Positions 8,501-15,754 of a stretch of 47,690 nucleotides of DNA are shown piece after piece. Every line of letters begins with the position of its first letter. Position 1 is the first letter of the stretch. The DNA is from Clostridium sp. UBA1056 (GTDB lineage Bacteria; Bacillota; Clostridia; Clostridiales; Clostridiaceae): positions 29,485-77,174 of the forward strand of contig DCDL01000060.1 of NCBI GenBank assembly GCA_002316385.1, in the 5' to 3' direction. The notes beneath the pieces are model-generated. The model did no database searches. It was not told the DNA's origin and saw nothing but the letters and a program-made list of their open reading frames with translations. Position numbers and translations under genes: made by a program.

Positions 8501-8599
8501 ACATTAATGTTAAAAGAATACAAATTTATTGCCTCATTATAATATTGATTAAGCTATATCATTCATATTAATTGGTATGGTGGCAATACCATCTATTTG

Positions 8600-8700
8600 T
8601 CACCCATGCAAGGCTCTCCAAGAATCTGAGCGAAGCGACGGATGATTGTTAGGAACCTACTGCTGAGACAGTTGTGAAGATAGAGAAGAAATAGATTTTC
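8600..8700 (+). ncRNA. Structured RNA element, copy 2 (short)
   Basis: CACCCATGCAAGGCTCTCCA (8601-8620) followed by AATCTGAGCGAAGCGACGGAT and GATTGTTAGGAACCTACTGC matches the core of the copies at 6124 and 13081. The central stem ATC(T/C)G...CGGAT closes a loop AGCGAAGCGA. The outer arm pairs less well than in copy 3, so this copy may be decaying. A hairpin with TCTTC arms follows near 8676-8710 but without a good T-run. Confidence 0.5.
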
Positions 8701-8715
8701 TTCATTCACTCTTTA

Positions 8716-8744
8716 TTGACTTTTTCAACGTATAATAGTATAAT
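8716..8744 (+). promoter_or_regulatory. SigA-type promoter of the ABC-F locus
   Basis: TTGACT (8716-8721) and TATAAT (8739-8744) are separated by 17 bases. Transcription would start near 8751, giving a leader of about 400 nt in front of the ABC-F gene. Confidence 0.75.
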
Positions 8745-8773
8745 GATAAAAAATTGAAATTTGAGGTGAAAAA

Positions 8774-8794
8774 ATGATTAATTTTTCTTGCTAA
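8774..8794 (+). CDS. Putative 6-codon leader peptide MINFSC
   Basis: Behind GAGGTG, an ATG opens a frame of six codons (MINFSC) ending in TAA, 25-30 nt after the predicted transcription start. Very short leader peptides are usual in front of inducible ABC-F and rRNA methylase genes, where an antibiotic-stalled ribosome changes RNA folding. Function is inferred from position only. Confidence 0.45.
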   Translation: MINFSC

Positions 8795-8901
8795 TTTTTA
8801 AAGTACATTTAATACAAAGATAAACAGATGTGTTCTGTTTGTTTTGTTGTGCTTATGCAAGAAAGTTATTCTTTTTTCTCTTAATATATACACTTGTATT
8901 A

Positions 8902-8977
8902 TGCTATAATGATTAGCTTAACCACGTATATCTATGAGCTGTAAGAATAATTAATTCTTGCGGCTCTTACTTTTTTA
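8902..8977 (+). promoter_or_regulatory. Second promoter and attenuator hairpin in the ABC-F leader
   Basis: An extended -10 (TGCTATAAT, 8902-8910) may give a second transcript start. It is followed by the stem GAGC.GTAAGAAT (8936-8948) / ATTCTTGC.GCTC (8954-8966) and TTACTTTTTT, a good intrinsic terminator ahead of the ABC-F gene, fitting transcription attenuation. Confidence 0.6.
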
Positions 8978-9010
8978 TAAATAATTCGAATAAGGAGGAT
9001 GAATAATATT

Positions 9011-9091
9011 ATGATAAATAAAGACACTTTGCTAACACATGATAATCTTCATATAGAGTCGGATACTGCAGGCGACACTTATATGGAGTAA
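9011..9091 (+). CDS. 26-codon leader peptide of the ABC-F gene
   Basis: An 81-base frame behind AAGGAGG (8992-8998) encodes 26 residues containing THDNLH and GDTYME before TAA. The leader in front of cfr (10656-10736) has exactly the same length and matches at 11 of 26 positions (for example THNRLH and GDACME), so this is a genuine coding sequence and not chance. The frame overlaps a hairpin (AGTCGGA/TCCGACT and AGGCGAC/GTCGCCT, 9057-9117) that could act as a second attenuator. An in-frame ATG at 8999 abuts the ribosome-binding site and is not favoured. Confidence 0.7.
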   Translation: MINKDTLLTHDNLHIESDTAGDTYME

Positions 9092-9124
9092 TAACAAGGT
9101 CGCCTATTGTTCCGACTTTGTTAT
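9057..9124 (+). promoter_or_regulatory. Leader hairpin/attenuator overlapping the 26-codon peptide
   Basis: AGTCGGA (9057-9063) pairs with TCCGACT (9111-9117), and inside it AGGCGAC (9070-9076) pairs with GTCGCCT (9099-9105). TTTGTTATTT follows, so it can act as a terminator. A ribosome stalled on the last codons of the peptide would break the 5' arms and allow read-through into the ABC-F gene. Confidence 0.6.
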
Positions 9125-9156
9125 TTATACTATTAAATACAGAGGAGGACAAAAAT

Positions 9157-10635
9157 ATGTCTTTAATAAATGTTACAAACCTAACCTTTGCTTATGAAGG
9201 TAGCTATGATAATATTTTTGAAAATGTAAGTTTTCAAATTGATACCGATTGGAAATTAGGCTTTACTGGAAGAAATGGAAGAGGAAAGACTACTTTTCTA
9301 AGTCTTTTGCTTGGGAAATACGAATATAATGGAAATATTTCAGCTGATGTGACTTTTGAATATTTTCCTTATGAGGTGCAGGAGCAAAGCAATTTCACCA
9401 TAGATGTCATAAGGGAGATTAGTCCAAATTCAATGGATTGGGAAATAGTAAAAGAATTATCTTTGTTAGATATGGACTACGATGCTTTATATAGACAGTT
9501 TTATACACTATCTAAAGGAGAGCAGACCAAAGCATTGTTGGCTGCTATGTTTTTGAAAGAGAACTCCTTCTTACTTATTGATGAGCCTACCAATCATTTG
9601 GATGGTGAAGCTAGGCAAAAACTAAGTAATTACTTGAAAAAAAAGAAAGGATTTATTCTGATTTCACATGATAGATCTTTTTTGGATAATTGTGTTGACC
9701 ATATTTTGTCTGTTAATAAAACTAATATTGAAATACAAAAAGGTAACTTTTCTTCATGGTGGAGAAACAAAGAATTACAAGATGGTTTTGAGCTAGCAGA
9801 AAACGAAAAATTGAAAAAGGATATTAGTAGACTTTCCAGCTCGGCAAAACGTACATCTACGTGGTCAGATAGTGTTGAAAGCAGCAAGCATGGAACTACT
9901 AATTCTGGGAGTAAATTAGATAAAGGATATGTTGGACATAAAGCTGCAAAAATGATGAAGCGTGCTAAAAATATAGAAGCTAGACAACAAGACATGATTG
10001 AGGAAAAATCAAAGCTTCTTAAAAATATTGAATCTAATGAAAGCTTAAAAATAGTACCGCTTACTTTCCATGATAAAAAGCTTGTAGAACTTACAGATGT
10101 TGCAATTGAATATGATGATAGAATTGTCTGTGAAGGAGTAAACTTCACTATAGATCAAGGTGAAAGAATTGCTATTAAAGGAAAGAATGGCAGCGGAAAA
10201 TCAAGTATATTGAAATTAATTTATGGAGAAGACATCCCTCATAGTGGAATTGTAAGAAAGAATAATAAGTTAATCATTTCGTATGTTTCACAAGATACTT
10301 CAGATTTATATGGTAACTTATCTGAGTATGCAGATAAACACTGTATTGACGAGAGTTTATTTAAAGCGATGCTTAGAAAGCTTGATTTTTCAAGAGAACA
10401 GTTCGAAAAGAATATCGAAGATTTTAGTGGAGGACAGAAGAAAAAGGTATTGCTTGCTAAAAGTTTGTGTGAACGGGCACATTTGTATATTTGGGATGAA
10501 CCATTGAACTTTATTGATGTCATTTCTCGTATGCAGATTGAGAAATTGTTAATTGAACATGAACCTACAATTTTGTTTGTTGAGCATGATAGTGCATTCT
10601 GTGAAAATGTTGCAACAAAAACAATAAAATTGTAA
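9157..10635 (+). CDS. ABC-F ribosome-protection protein (Lsa/CplR type), antibiotic resistance
   Basis: A 492-residue cytosolic ATPase with two ABC domains and no membrane part. Domain 1: Walker A GRNGRGKTT (about residues 38-46), signature LSKGEQTKA, Walker B FLLIDEPTNHLD. A charged linker (about 205-300) forms the antibiotic-resistance arm between domains. Domain 2: Walker A GKNGSGKSS, signature FSGGQKKK, Walker B LYIWDEPLNFID. The N-terminus MSLINVTNLTFAYEGSYDNI and overall plan match Lsa/CplR proteins, which bind the ribosomal E site and displace lincosamides, pleuromutilins and streptogramin A. ATG chosen behind AGAGGAGG. A long leader with peptides and terminators suggests drug-induced attenuation. 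The next gene, cfr-like, acts against the same drugs. Confidence 0.9.
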   Translation: MSLINVTNLTFAYEGSYDNIFENVSFQIDTDWKLGFTGRNGRGKTTFLSLLLGKYEYNGNISADVTFEYFPYEVQEQSNFTIDVIREISPNSMDWEIVKELSLLDMDYDALYRQFYTLSKGEQTKALLAAMFLKENSFLLIDEPTNHLDGEARQKLSNYLKKKKGFILISHDRSFLDNCVDHILSVNKTNIEIQKGNFSSWWRNKELQDGFELAENEKLKKDISRLSSSAKRTSTWSDSVESSKHGTTNSGSKLDKGYVGHKAAKMMKRAKNIEARQQDMIEEKSKLLKNIESNESLKIVPLTFHDKKLVELTDVAIEYDDRIVCEGVNFTIDQGERIAIKGKNGSGKSSILKLIYGEDIPHSGIVRKNNKLIISYVSQDTSDLYGNLSEYADKHCIDESLFKAMLRKLDFSREQFEKNIEDFSGGQKKKVLLAKSLCERAHLYIWDEPLNFIDVISRMQIEKLLIEHEPTILFVEHDSAFCENVATKTIKL

Positions 10636-10655
10636 AGGTAGAAATGGCAATTAAT

Positions 10656-10736
10656 ATGTTTAATAGGAATATAAAAGTAACACACAATAGGCTCCATGCA
10701 AAGCCAGATGTTTTGGGCGATGCTTGCATGGAGTAG
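10656..10736 (+). CDS. 26-codon leader peptide of the cfr-like gene
   Basis: From ATG 10656 to TAG 10734-10736 the frame encodes 26 residues with THNRLH in the middle and GDACME at the end. It aligns without gaps to the leader peptide of the ABC-F gene (11 identities, further K/R and D/N pairs). The ribosome-binding site is weak. Its last third overlaps the left arms of two alternative hairpins, the normal arrangement for translational or transcriptional attenuation of drug-resistance genes. Confidence 0.65.
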   Translation: MFNRNIKVTHNRLHAKPDVLGDACME

Positions 10737-10770
10737 TATAAGTCGCTAATTATACTGGCTTTGCTTCTTA
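10692..10770 (+). promoter_or_regulatory. Mutually exclusive hairpins in the cfr leader
   Basis: CTCCATGCAA (10692-10701) pairs with TTGCATGGAG (10724-10733). The overlapping GCAAAGCCAG (10698-10707) pairs perfectly with CTGGCTTTGC (10755-10764), followed by TTCTTA. The two 10-bp stems share the GCAA and cannot form together, so the leader can switch between two folds. Confidence 0.65.
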
Positions 10771-10797
10771 ACTATTAATAGTGAGGAGGAAGCCTAC

Positions 10798-11832
10798 ATG
10801 AAACAGATAAAAACTAAATATGAAAAAATAAAACAAATAGTATCAAATTTAAAATTACCTGATTATAGATACGAACAGCTTACAAAAGCTATTTTTCATC
10901 AGAGAATAGATAATTTTGATGATATGCATATACTACCAAAAGCGTTAAGGATAGCTTTAGTAAATGAGTTTGGAAATAATGTATCTAGTGTAATACCTGT
11001 TTTTTTACAAGATTCTAAACAAGCTCAAAAATTGTTATTTGAATTGACTGATGGAGAAAGAATAGAAGCTGTTGGACTAAAGTATAAACAGGGGTGGGAA
11101 TCGTTTTGTATTTCTTCCCAATGTGGTTGTGGTTTTGGATGTCGTTTTTGTGCAACGGGGAGTGCTGGATTTAAACGAAATCTTACTGCTGATGAGATAA
11201 CTGACCAATTACTTTATTTCTATTTTAATGACCATAGATTGAATAGTATTTCATTTATGGGAATGGGTGAGGCTCTTGCAAATCCAGAGTTATTTGATAC
11301 AGTAAAAATTTTAACTGATCAAAATTTATTTGGGTTAAGTCAACGAAGAATTACTATTTCAACAATTGGCATTATACCAGGAATTCAAAGATTGACCAAA
11401 GAATTTTCACAAGTGAATCTAGCTTTTTCACTTCATTCACCATTTGAAAGCCAACGAAGCGATTTAATGCCTATAAATAAAAGATTTCCATTGAATGAGG
11501 TAATGAAGACATTAGATGAACATATCATTCATACGGGACGACGAGTGTTTATTGCTTATATTATGATTGAAGGAATTAATGATTCGAAAGAACATGCAGA
11601 GGCAGTTGTAGGTTTATTGAAAAATCGTGGTTCATGGGAGCATTTATATCACATTGATTTGATACCGTATAATTCTACGGACAAAACAACTTTTAAATTT
11701 CAAGCTTCAAGTGCTATCAAGCAATTTTGCAGTACACTAAAGAAAGCTGGTATTAGTGTAACTGTTAGAACACAATTTGGTTCTGAAATTAGTGCTGCTT
11801 GCGGACAGTTGTGTTATGAAAATGAATTATGA
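10798..11832 (+). CDS. cfr: Cfr-type radical SAM 23S rRNA methyltransferase (cfr(C)-like)
   Basis: A 344-residue enzyme that adds a C8 methyl to A2503 of 23S rRNA and so blocks phenicols, lincosamides, oxazolidinones, pleuromutilins and streptogramin A. The radical SAM cluster is C111-x3-C115-x2-C118 in QCGCGFGCRFCATG; the paired cysteines are C104 (ESFCISSQ) and C335 (AACGQL). MGMGEALANP and LAFSLHSP are also Cfr/RlmN hallmarks. The GWESFCISSQCGC and EALAN segments match Cfr rather than RlmN, and the N-terminus resembles the Cfr(C) variant as I remember it. GAGGAGG precedes the ATG. It follows the ABC-F gene by 162 bases with its own leader peptide. Confidence 0.9.
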   Translation: MKQIKTKYEKIKQIVSNLKLPDYRYEQLTKAIFHQRIDNFDDMHILPKALRIALVNEFGNNVSSVIPVFLQDSKQAQKLLFELTDGERIEAVGLKYKQGWESFCISSQCGCGFGCRFCATGSAGFKRNLTADEITDQLLYFYFNDHRLNSISFMGMGEALANPELFDTVKILTDQNLFGLSQRRITISTIGIIPGIQRLTKEFSQVNLAFSLHSPFESQRSDLMPINKRFPLNEVMKTLDEHIIHTGRRVFIAYIMIEGINDSKEHAEAVVGLLKNRGSWEHLYHIDLIPYNSTDKTTFKFQASSAIKQFCSTLKKAGISVTVRTQFGSEISAACGQLCYENEL

Positions 11833-11922
11833 TGTTAGCTCAAAAATATCCATTTGAGTAAGTAAATAGTCTCATTTTAAGGATCTTGAAGATTTTTAAT
11901 TAAATATTGAAGAGTATTGTAT

Positions 11923-11955
11923 GTCCCTCAGATTTTATATTTGAGGGACTTTTTG
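11923..11955 (+). terminator. Terminator of the cfr-like gene
   Basis: GTCCCTCA (11923-11930) pairs with TGAGGGAC (11942-11949), followed by TTTTT. The same terminator is present in the duplicated cfr 3' segment at 15755-15943. Confidence 0.85.
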
Positions 11956-11959
11956 GTTA

Positions 11960-12383
11960 AGATGGGTGAACTTTATGCAAGACTAAAGATGTTTGTTTAA
12001 TTAGATTTATTTATATTGAAGTTTATGTGGTATTTTGAGATGTGCAGAAATGCTAACATTGGCTGTGTAGCTTGTAAAAAACTTTTAGTATCATTTAAGT
12101 TTTCTTAAAGTTTCTGATTGCTGAAGTTATACCAGTAATACTGAAAAGTTTATCTGAAAAATATAAAAATCACCTTCTTATAATAAATTTCTTTCGATAT
12201 ATTAATGCTGAAATGGCATTAATATATCGAAAGAAAAGAGTTTCGGCAGAATGTAGGTTCGTGATTTTGCCGTGGGGTCAAATGTTGGAATCATTGACGT
12301 TTACGGTAATATGCGCTATTATTTAAAGAGGTTTCGGGTATGTCAAAAATTAATATAAAATTAATTGTATGGAGGTAGGTATA
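11960..12383 (+). promoter_or_regulatory. Long leader with a 21-bp perfect hairpin before the P-loop kinase
   Basis: No coding frame is credible here. The main feature is a perfect 21-bp stem at 12188-12208/12216-12236 (arms beginning TTTCTTTCGATAT, loop TGAAATG) without a T-run. A smaller stem CGGCA...TGCCG follows at 12243-12272. Together they may be a folded 5' leader of the kinase gene or the end of a lost element. Confidence 0.55.
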
Positions 12384-12956
12384 ATGATTACAGAAAAAAG
12401 TAATTCGAATGAATTTATTCTTGATAGTAAAGGGATATTTATCATTACTGGAATTATGGCATCTGGAAAGTCAACGATTGCTCAGCTTCTTGCAGAACGT
12501 TTTCAAAGGGGAGTTCATGTACATGGAGATATATATAGAAAGATGATTGTTGCTGGACGGGATGAAATGTCACCTGATCCTTCAGATGAAGCATTGAGCC
12601 AGCTTAACCTCCGCTATAAGCTTGCTGCTTCTACAGCAGATGCATATTTTGAGGCAGGATTTAATGTTGTTGTACAGGACAATATCATTGGAAAAATGCT
12701 TCAAGATTTTGTAGGAATGGTTCGCAACAGGCCTTTATTTGTGGTAGCACTTTGCCCACGCCCTGAAATAGTATCTGAAAGAGAGGCTGCAAGGCCTAAA
12801 AAAGGATATGGGGAGTGGGGAGTTATCAACTTTGATAGACTTTTTCGTAATGAAACACCTAAAATAGGATTATGGCTAGATTCATCAGAACAAACACCTG
12901 AAGAAACCGTTGACGAGATTTTAGCAAGGGCTTGGAGAGAAGCTCGTATCGTTTAA
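12384..12956 (+). CDS. P-loop kinase/phosphotransferase (chloramphenicol phosphotransferase-like fold)
   Basis: A 190-residue soluble protein with an early Walker A, FIITGIMASGKSTIAQLLAE (about residues 18-37), then VHVHGDIYRKM and a later basic lid (EREAARPKKGYGEW). This is the layout of small P-loop kinases related to chloramphenicol phosphotransferase and shikimate/gluconate kinases. The substrate cannot be read from sequence. I start at the ATG at 12384 behind GGAGGTAGG; the ATG at 12369 lies in that site. It stands alone, close to drug-resistance genes, so phosphorylation of an antibiotic is possible but unproven. Confidence 0.75.
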   Translation: MITEKSNSNEFILDSKGIFIITGIMASGKSTIAQLLAERFQRGVHVHGDIYRKMIVAGRDEMSPDPSDEALSQLNLRYKLAASTADAYFEAGFNVVVQDNIIGKMLQDFVGMVRNRPLFVVALCPRPEIVSEREAARPKKGYGEWGVINFDRLFRNETPKIGLWLDSSEQTPEETVDEILARAWREARIV

Positions 12957-13065
12957 CACTGAAAGATACGTGGAATACATGTAGATAAGAAGGATTCCTT
13001 GTTATAGTTTAATAAGACAAATCAGATAAAATAAAGCGGTCAAGTAATAACGTAAAATATAGCGT

Positions 13066-13204
13066 TATAATAGTTCGATCCATGCAAGGGCTCCCCAAGA
13101 ATCCGAGCGAAGCAACGGATGATTGGTAGGAGCCTACTGCTGAGACGGTAGTAATACTGCAAAGAAAACATAGTTAGAACTTTGAGAAATCAAGGTTCTT
13201 TTTT
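13066..13204 (+). ncRNA. Structured RNA element, copy 3, with promoter and terminator
   Basis: TATAAT (13066-13071) lies about 7 bases before the first conserved base of the repeat (ATCCATGCAAGGG, 13078). The RNA folds into one long stem: GGCTCC...GGAGCC, CCAA...TTGG and ATCCG...CGGAT around loop AGCGAAGCAA (13089-13135). CTACTGCTGAGACGGT follows, then terminator AGAACTTTGA (13176) / TCAAGGTTCT (13190) with TTTTTT. The -35 is weak. Promoter, fold and terminator make an independent RNA of about 125 nt likely. It lies between the kinase and radical SAM genes. Confidence 0.6.
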
Positions 13205-13361
13205 AGTGAAAAATTTATATGTTTCCAAAGACATAGTAAGGAAAGGATAAAAGTGATATAATTAGGAGAAATGCGTTTGTTTTTAGAAGAATATGTGAAA
13301 AGTTACAGCAAGAAGAATTTGGATTAAATCTTTAAGAAGATTAATTAGAGGAGGATACATT

Positions 13362-14486
13362 ATGAAAATTTCAAAGGAAGATGCGTTGATGTGGTTTGAA
13401 TTTTTTGCCATGTTGCCAGAGGATGAGGAGCTTATGACAAAACAACAGGAAATCATATACGCTACCTTTGCACAAATAGAGGAGTCAATTGATCATAGAA
13501 ATAATACCTTAATGTCGGAAATTAAAGACTTAAAAACTCTTGGGAATAGAACTTATTTTGTGGGAAATGAAAGAAAGTTTGCAATGGGATGCCGTTCTTG
13601 TCTTATGGGAACTGGCTTAAGTGCAATTAGAAAAACCAATAAATGTAACATAGAGTGTAAATTCTGTTATAATTATGGAGAACTAGAGGATCAGCCCCCT
13701 ATAGGTGAAGGTATGTGGGAAATAGGAGGTACAAAGTTTTATGAGAAGGATATTGATTTACTTCTTTCCATTCATAAGAAACCTACTGGTGTTGCCTACG
13801 TTTACTTAGAACCATTTATGGAAATAGAAAAGTACTATTCTGTTATAAAGAAATTTAGTGATGCAGGTGTTTATCAACATCTATACACAAACGGTATCTT
13901 AGCTTCGGAAGAGACATTGAAAGCATTAGGTGAAGCTGGTCTTGACGAGATACGTTTCAACCTAGGTGCTACCAACTGTTCAGATAAGGTCATTGAAAAC
14001 ATTGGAATAGCGAAAAAATATATTAAAAATGTAGGTATTGAAACTCCAATGACTCCTGAGTTTTTCGAAGGATTTTTTAAGAAGAAGCAAGCAATCTTAG
14101 ACACAAAACTCGATTTTATAAATTGTGCAGAACTACATTTAAATGAGAATAATATATACAATTATAATGGGGAAAACATGTATATTTCTAGACATGGATA
14201 TATTTCTCCAATTTGGAGCAGAGAATTAACTTTGAAATTCATGAAAATAGCCGATGAAGAAAAGTGGGATTTAGCAGTTCATGATTGCTCAAACAATACA
14301 AAGTTTGCAAGAAATTTAAATCTAAGTAGCAAAGAAGGTAAGTGGTTTGGAGCTAGTAATTATGCTTGCGAGTTTGCTAGAATACCATATGAAGCATTTT
14401 TACCAATACTTAAGGATGATAACTTCAAATTTTTAAGTGAAGAAGAACTGCCGGAGGGCTATAAACCAGGAGAGCTGATTTTCTAA
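13362..14486 (+). CDS. Radical SAM protein of unknown substrate (374 aa)
   Basis: The cluster motif CNIECKFCYNYG (C-x3-C-x2-C, about residues 96-103) marks a radical SAM enzyme, which cleaves S-adenosylmethionine to start radical chemistry. Additional cysteines occur before it (GCRSCLMGTG) and near the end (VHDCSNN, NYACEF), possible ligands for an auxiliary cluster. YLEPFMEIEKY and LYTNGILASEETL follow the usual TIM-barrel course of activase-like members. GAGGAGG precedes the ATG. It is monocistronic, closed by a 21-bp hairpin terminator. No peptide or partner enzyme is next to it, so the substrate is open. Confidence 0.85.
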   Translation: MKISKEDALMWFEFFAMLPEDEELMTKQQEIIYATFAQIEESIDHRNNTLMSEIKDLKTLGNRTYFVGNERKFAMGCRSCLMGTGLSAIRKTNKCNIECKFCYNYGELEDQPPIGEGMWEIGGTKFYEKDIDLLLSIHKKPTGVAYVYLEPFMEIEKYYSVIKKFSDAGVYQHLYTNGILASEETLKALGEAGLDEIRFNLGATNCSDKVIENIGIAKKYIKNVGIETPMTPEFFEGFFKKKQAILDTKLDFINCAELHLNENNIYNYNGENMYISRHGYISPIWSRELTLKFMKIADEEKWDLAVHDCSNNTKFARNLNLSSKEGKWFGASNYACEFARIPYEAFLPILKDDNFKFLSEEELPEGYKPGELIF

Positions 14487-14680
14487 AGAATCTTGTCATT
14501 TTGTTTTCGATTTTGCAGCAGTGACTTTTAGTCATGGAAATCCTTATTTTTATGACTGGTGATGGCTTACGGATTGGAAAAATGTCATAGGATTGGAATG
14601 GACGAGTTTACTTTTTGTGTGAAGAGTTGACAAGTTAGGTGTAGGTAAGATTGTGGAGATAGGATAGATGAAGTTACGAA

Positions 14681-14727
14681 AATAGCCAGCCTCATAGGAG
14701 TGAATTACTCCTATGAGGCTGGCTATT
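14681..14727. terminator. Perfect 21-bp hairpin terminator
   Basis: Arms 14681-14701 and 14707-14727 (beginning AATAGCCAGCCTCATAG) are perfectly complementary around loop GAATT. The ends lie in AT-rich DNA on both sides, so it can terminate the radical SAM gene and a minus-strand fragment (14732-14795, reading DLTEWKTSEGKTLREIEKG) that approaches from the right. Confidence 0.8.
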
Positions 14728-14804
14728 ACTTATTGGTCTGATCCTTTCTCAATCTCTCTCAAAGTTTTCCCTTCTGAAGTTTTCCACTCAGTTAGATCAT
14801 TTAC

Positions 14805-15116
14805 ATGACCACCGATAATGAAAGCGGCAGCATAGGAAGGGCATTAGGTTTTGAACCTGGAAGTCAATTCGAATATAATAATGCCAACTATAACATGCTT
14901 GCATGGGCAATTGAAAATATAGTTGGGACAAATTGTGGTAACGCTTTAAAAAAGAATTCCTGAAGTAAATTAGACAGAGCTGCACTTTCGAAATATGAAG
15001 GAGTATATTATAAAGACAAGATAGTTTTGGAATTAGGGGAAGAAGTATTGGAATTTGCGTGTTTTAATGGAGATGTACATCACTTGCTCAAAGTGGAACA
15101 TCTTTACGAAAGCTGA
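14805..15116 (+). pseudogene. Serine hydrolase (beta-lactamase family) remnant
   Basis: The frame contains GFEPGSQFEYNNANYNMLAW then AIENIVG, the YxN motif region of class C beta-lactamase-like serine hydrolases (penicillin-binding fold). An in-frame TGA near 14960 and a large internal deletion follow, after which a C-terminal segment (ALSKYEGVYYKDKIVLEL) is readable to TGA 15114. The N-terminal half with the SxxK nucleophile is missing. It is a dead fragment; the family hydrolyses or transfers D-Ala peptides or esters. Confidence 0.7.
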
Positions 15117-15140
15117 TATTTATGCGTATTTTTATCAGTT

Positions 15141-15275
15141 ATGTTACTTCCAATTATTGCTTGTGTGTTGATAATTGTTAGAGGGTATTTCATAGAAATA
15201 CTTTTTGCTTTTATGGTTATTCAGTGGCTTTTTATTGTAATAATGAACTTTATTTATTTAAAAAAATTATTTTAA
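15141..15275 (+). CDS. Possible 44-aa membrane peptide upstream of DUF3784 gene
   Basis: A short frame starting MLLPIIACVLIIVRGYFIE and ending IYLKKLF is almost wholly hydrophobic, with two membrane segments. There is no good ribosome-binding site, and the frame stays open upstream without a start, so it may be the tail of a lost membrane gene. It ends 21 bases before the DUF3784 gene and could be in the same transcript. Confidence 0.35.
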   Translation: MLLPIIACVLIIVRGYFIEILFAFMVIQWLFIVIMNFIYLKKLF

Positions 15276-15296
15276 TAAAAGAGAGGATGATACAGT

Positions 15297-15656
15297 ATGT
15301 TGGGAGCGTTAATTTTATGGGTAATATTAGGTATTTATTTAATTGCTACTGTTGTTTTATTGAGTGGAAAAGGGAGCAATTTAGTCGCTGGATTTAATAC
15401 AATGAGTAAAGATGAAAAAGCGAAATATGATAAAGTAAAAGTCAGTAAGCAAGCAGGAAAAGTCCTTGTATTTGCAGATATTAGTATATTGATTTTTGCG
15501 CTTTATTTTCAATTTAGGCTTGTACCTGCAATCAATGCAAACACTATTGAAAGTATGGGTGGAGAAATTGTAACTGTAACTTTAAGTATTGTTGGTTATA
15601 TAATTGTATTATGTATAGTTGCTTGTTCTAAAGGGTTTAGTAATAGTAAAAAGTAA
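15297..15656 (+). CDS. DUF3784-family membrane protein (119 aa)
   Basis: Three membrane segments (about residues 3-22, 58-77 and 90-110) frame the conserved loop SGKGSNLVAGFNTMSKDEKA, which continues KYDKVKVSKQAGK. This loop, GKGS.L.AG.NTMS..EK..YD, is the signature of the DUF3784 family of clostridial and bacillar small membrane proteins. GAGAGGATG lies upstream of the ATG at suitable spacing. The function of the family is unknown. Downstream the sequence jumps into a copy of the cfr 3' end. Confidence 0.82.
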   Translation: MLGALILWVILGIYLIATVVLLSGKGSNLVAGFNTMSKDEKAKYDKVKVSKQAGKVLVFADISILIFALYFQFRLVPAINANTIESMGGEIVTVTLSIVGYIIVLCIVACSKGFSNSKK

Positions 15657-15754
15657 GAAGAATTGTGAGCATGGTTTATATGAAATAAAATTTAAAAATA
15701 GAATTATATGTGGCTAAACTTTAAAAGATTTTTTATACGAACTGAATAGCTGAA

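Noticed and set aside
9630..10148. 172-codon open frame on the minus strand
   Set aside because: Antisense to the ABC-F gene, with low-complexity Ser/Phe composition typical of shadow frames.
10239..10697. 152-codon minus-strand frame
   Set aside because: Antisense to the end of the ABC-F gene; no ribosome-binding site or family.
14797..14985. 62-codon minus-strand frame
   Set aside because: It overlaps the plus-strand serine-hydrolase remnant, whose protein motifs are recognisable, whereas this frame has none.
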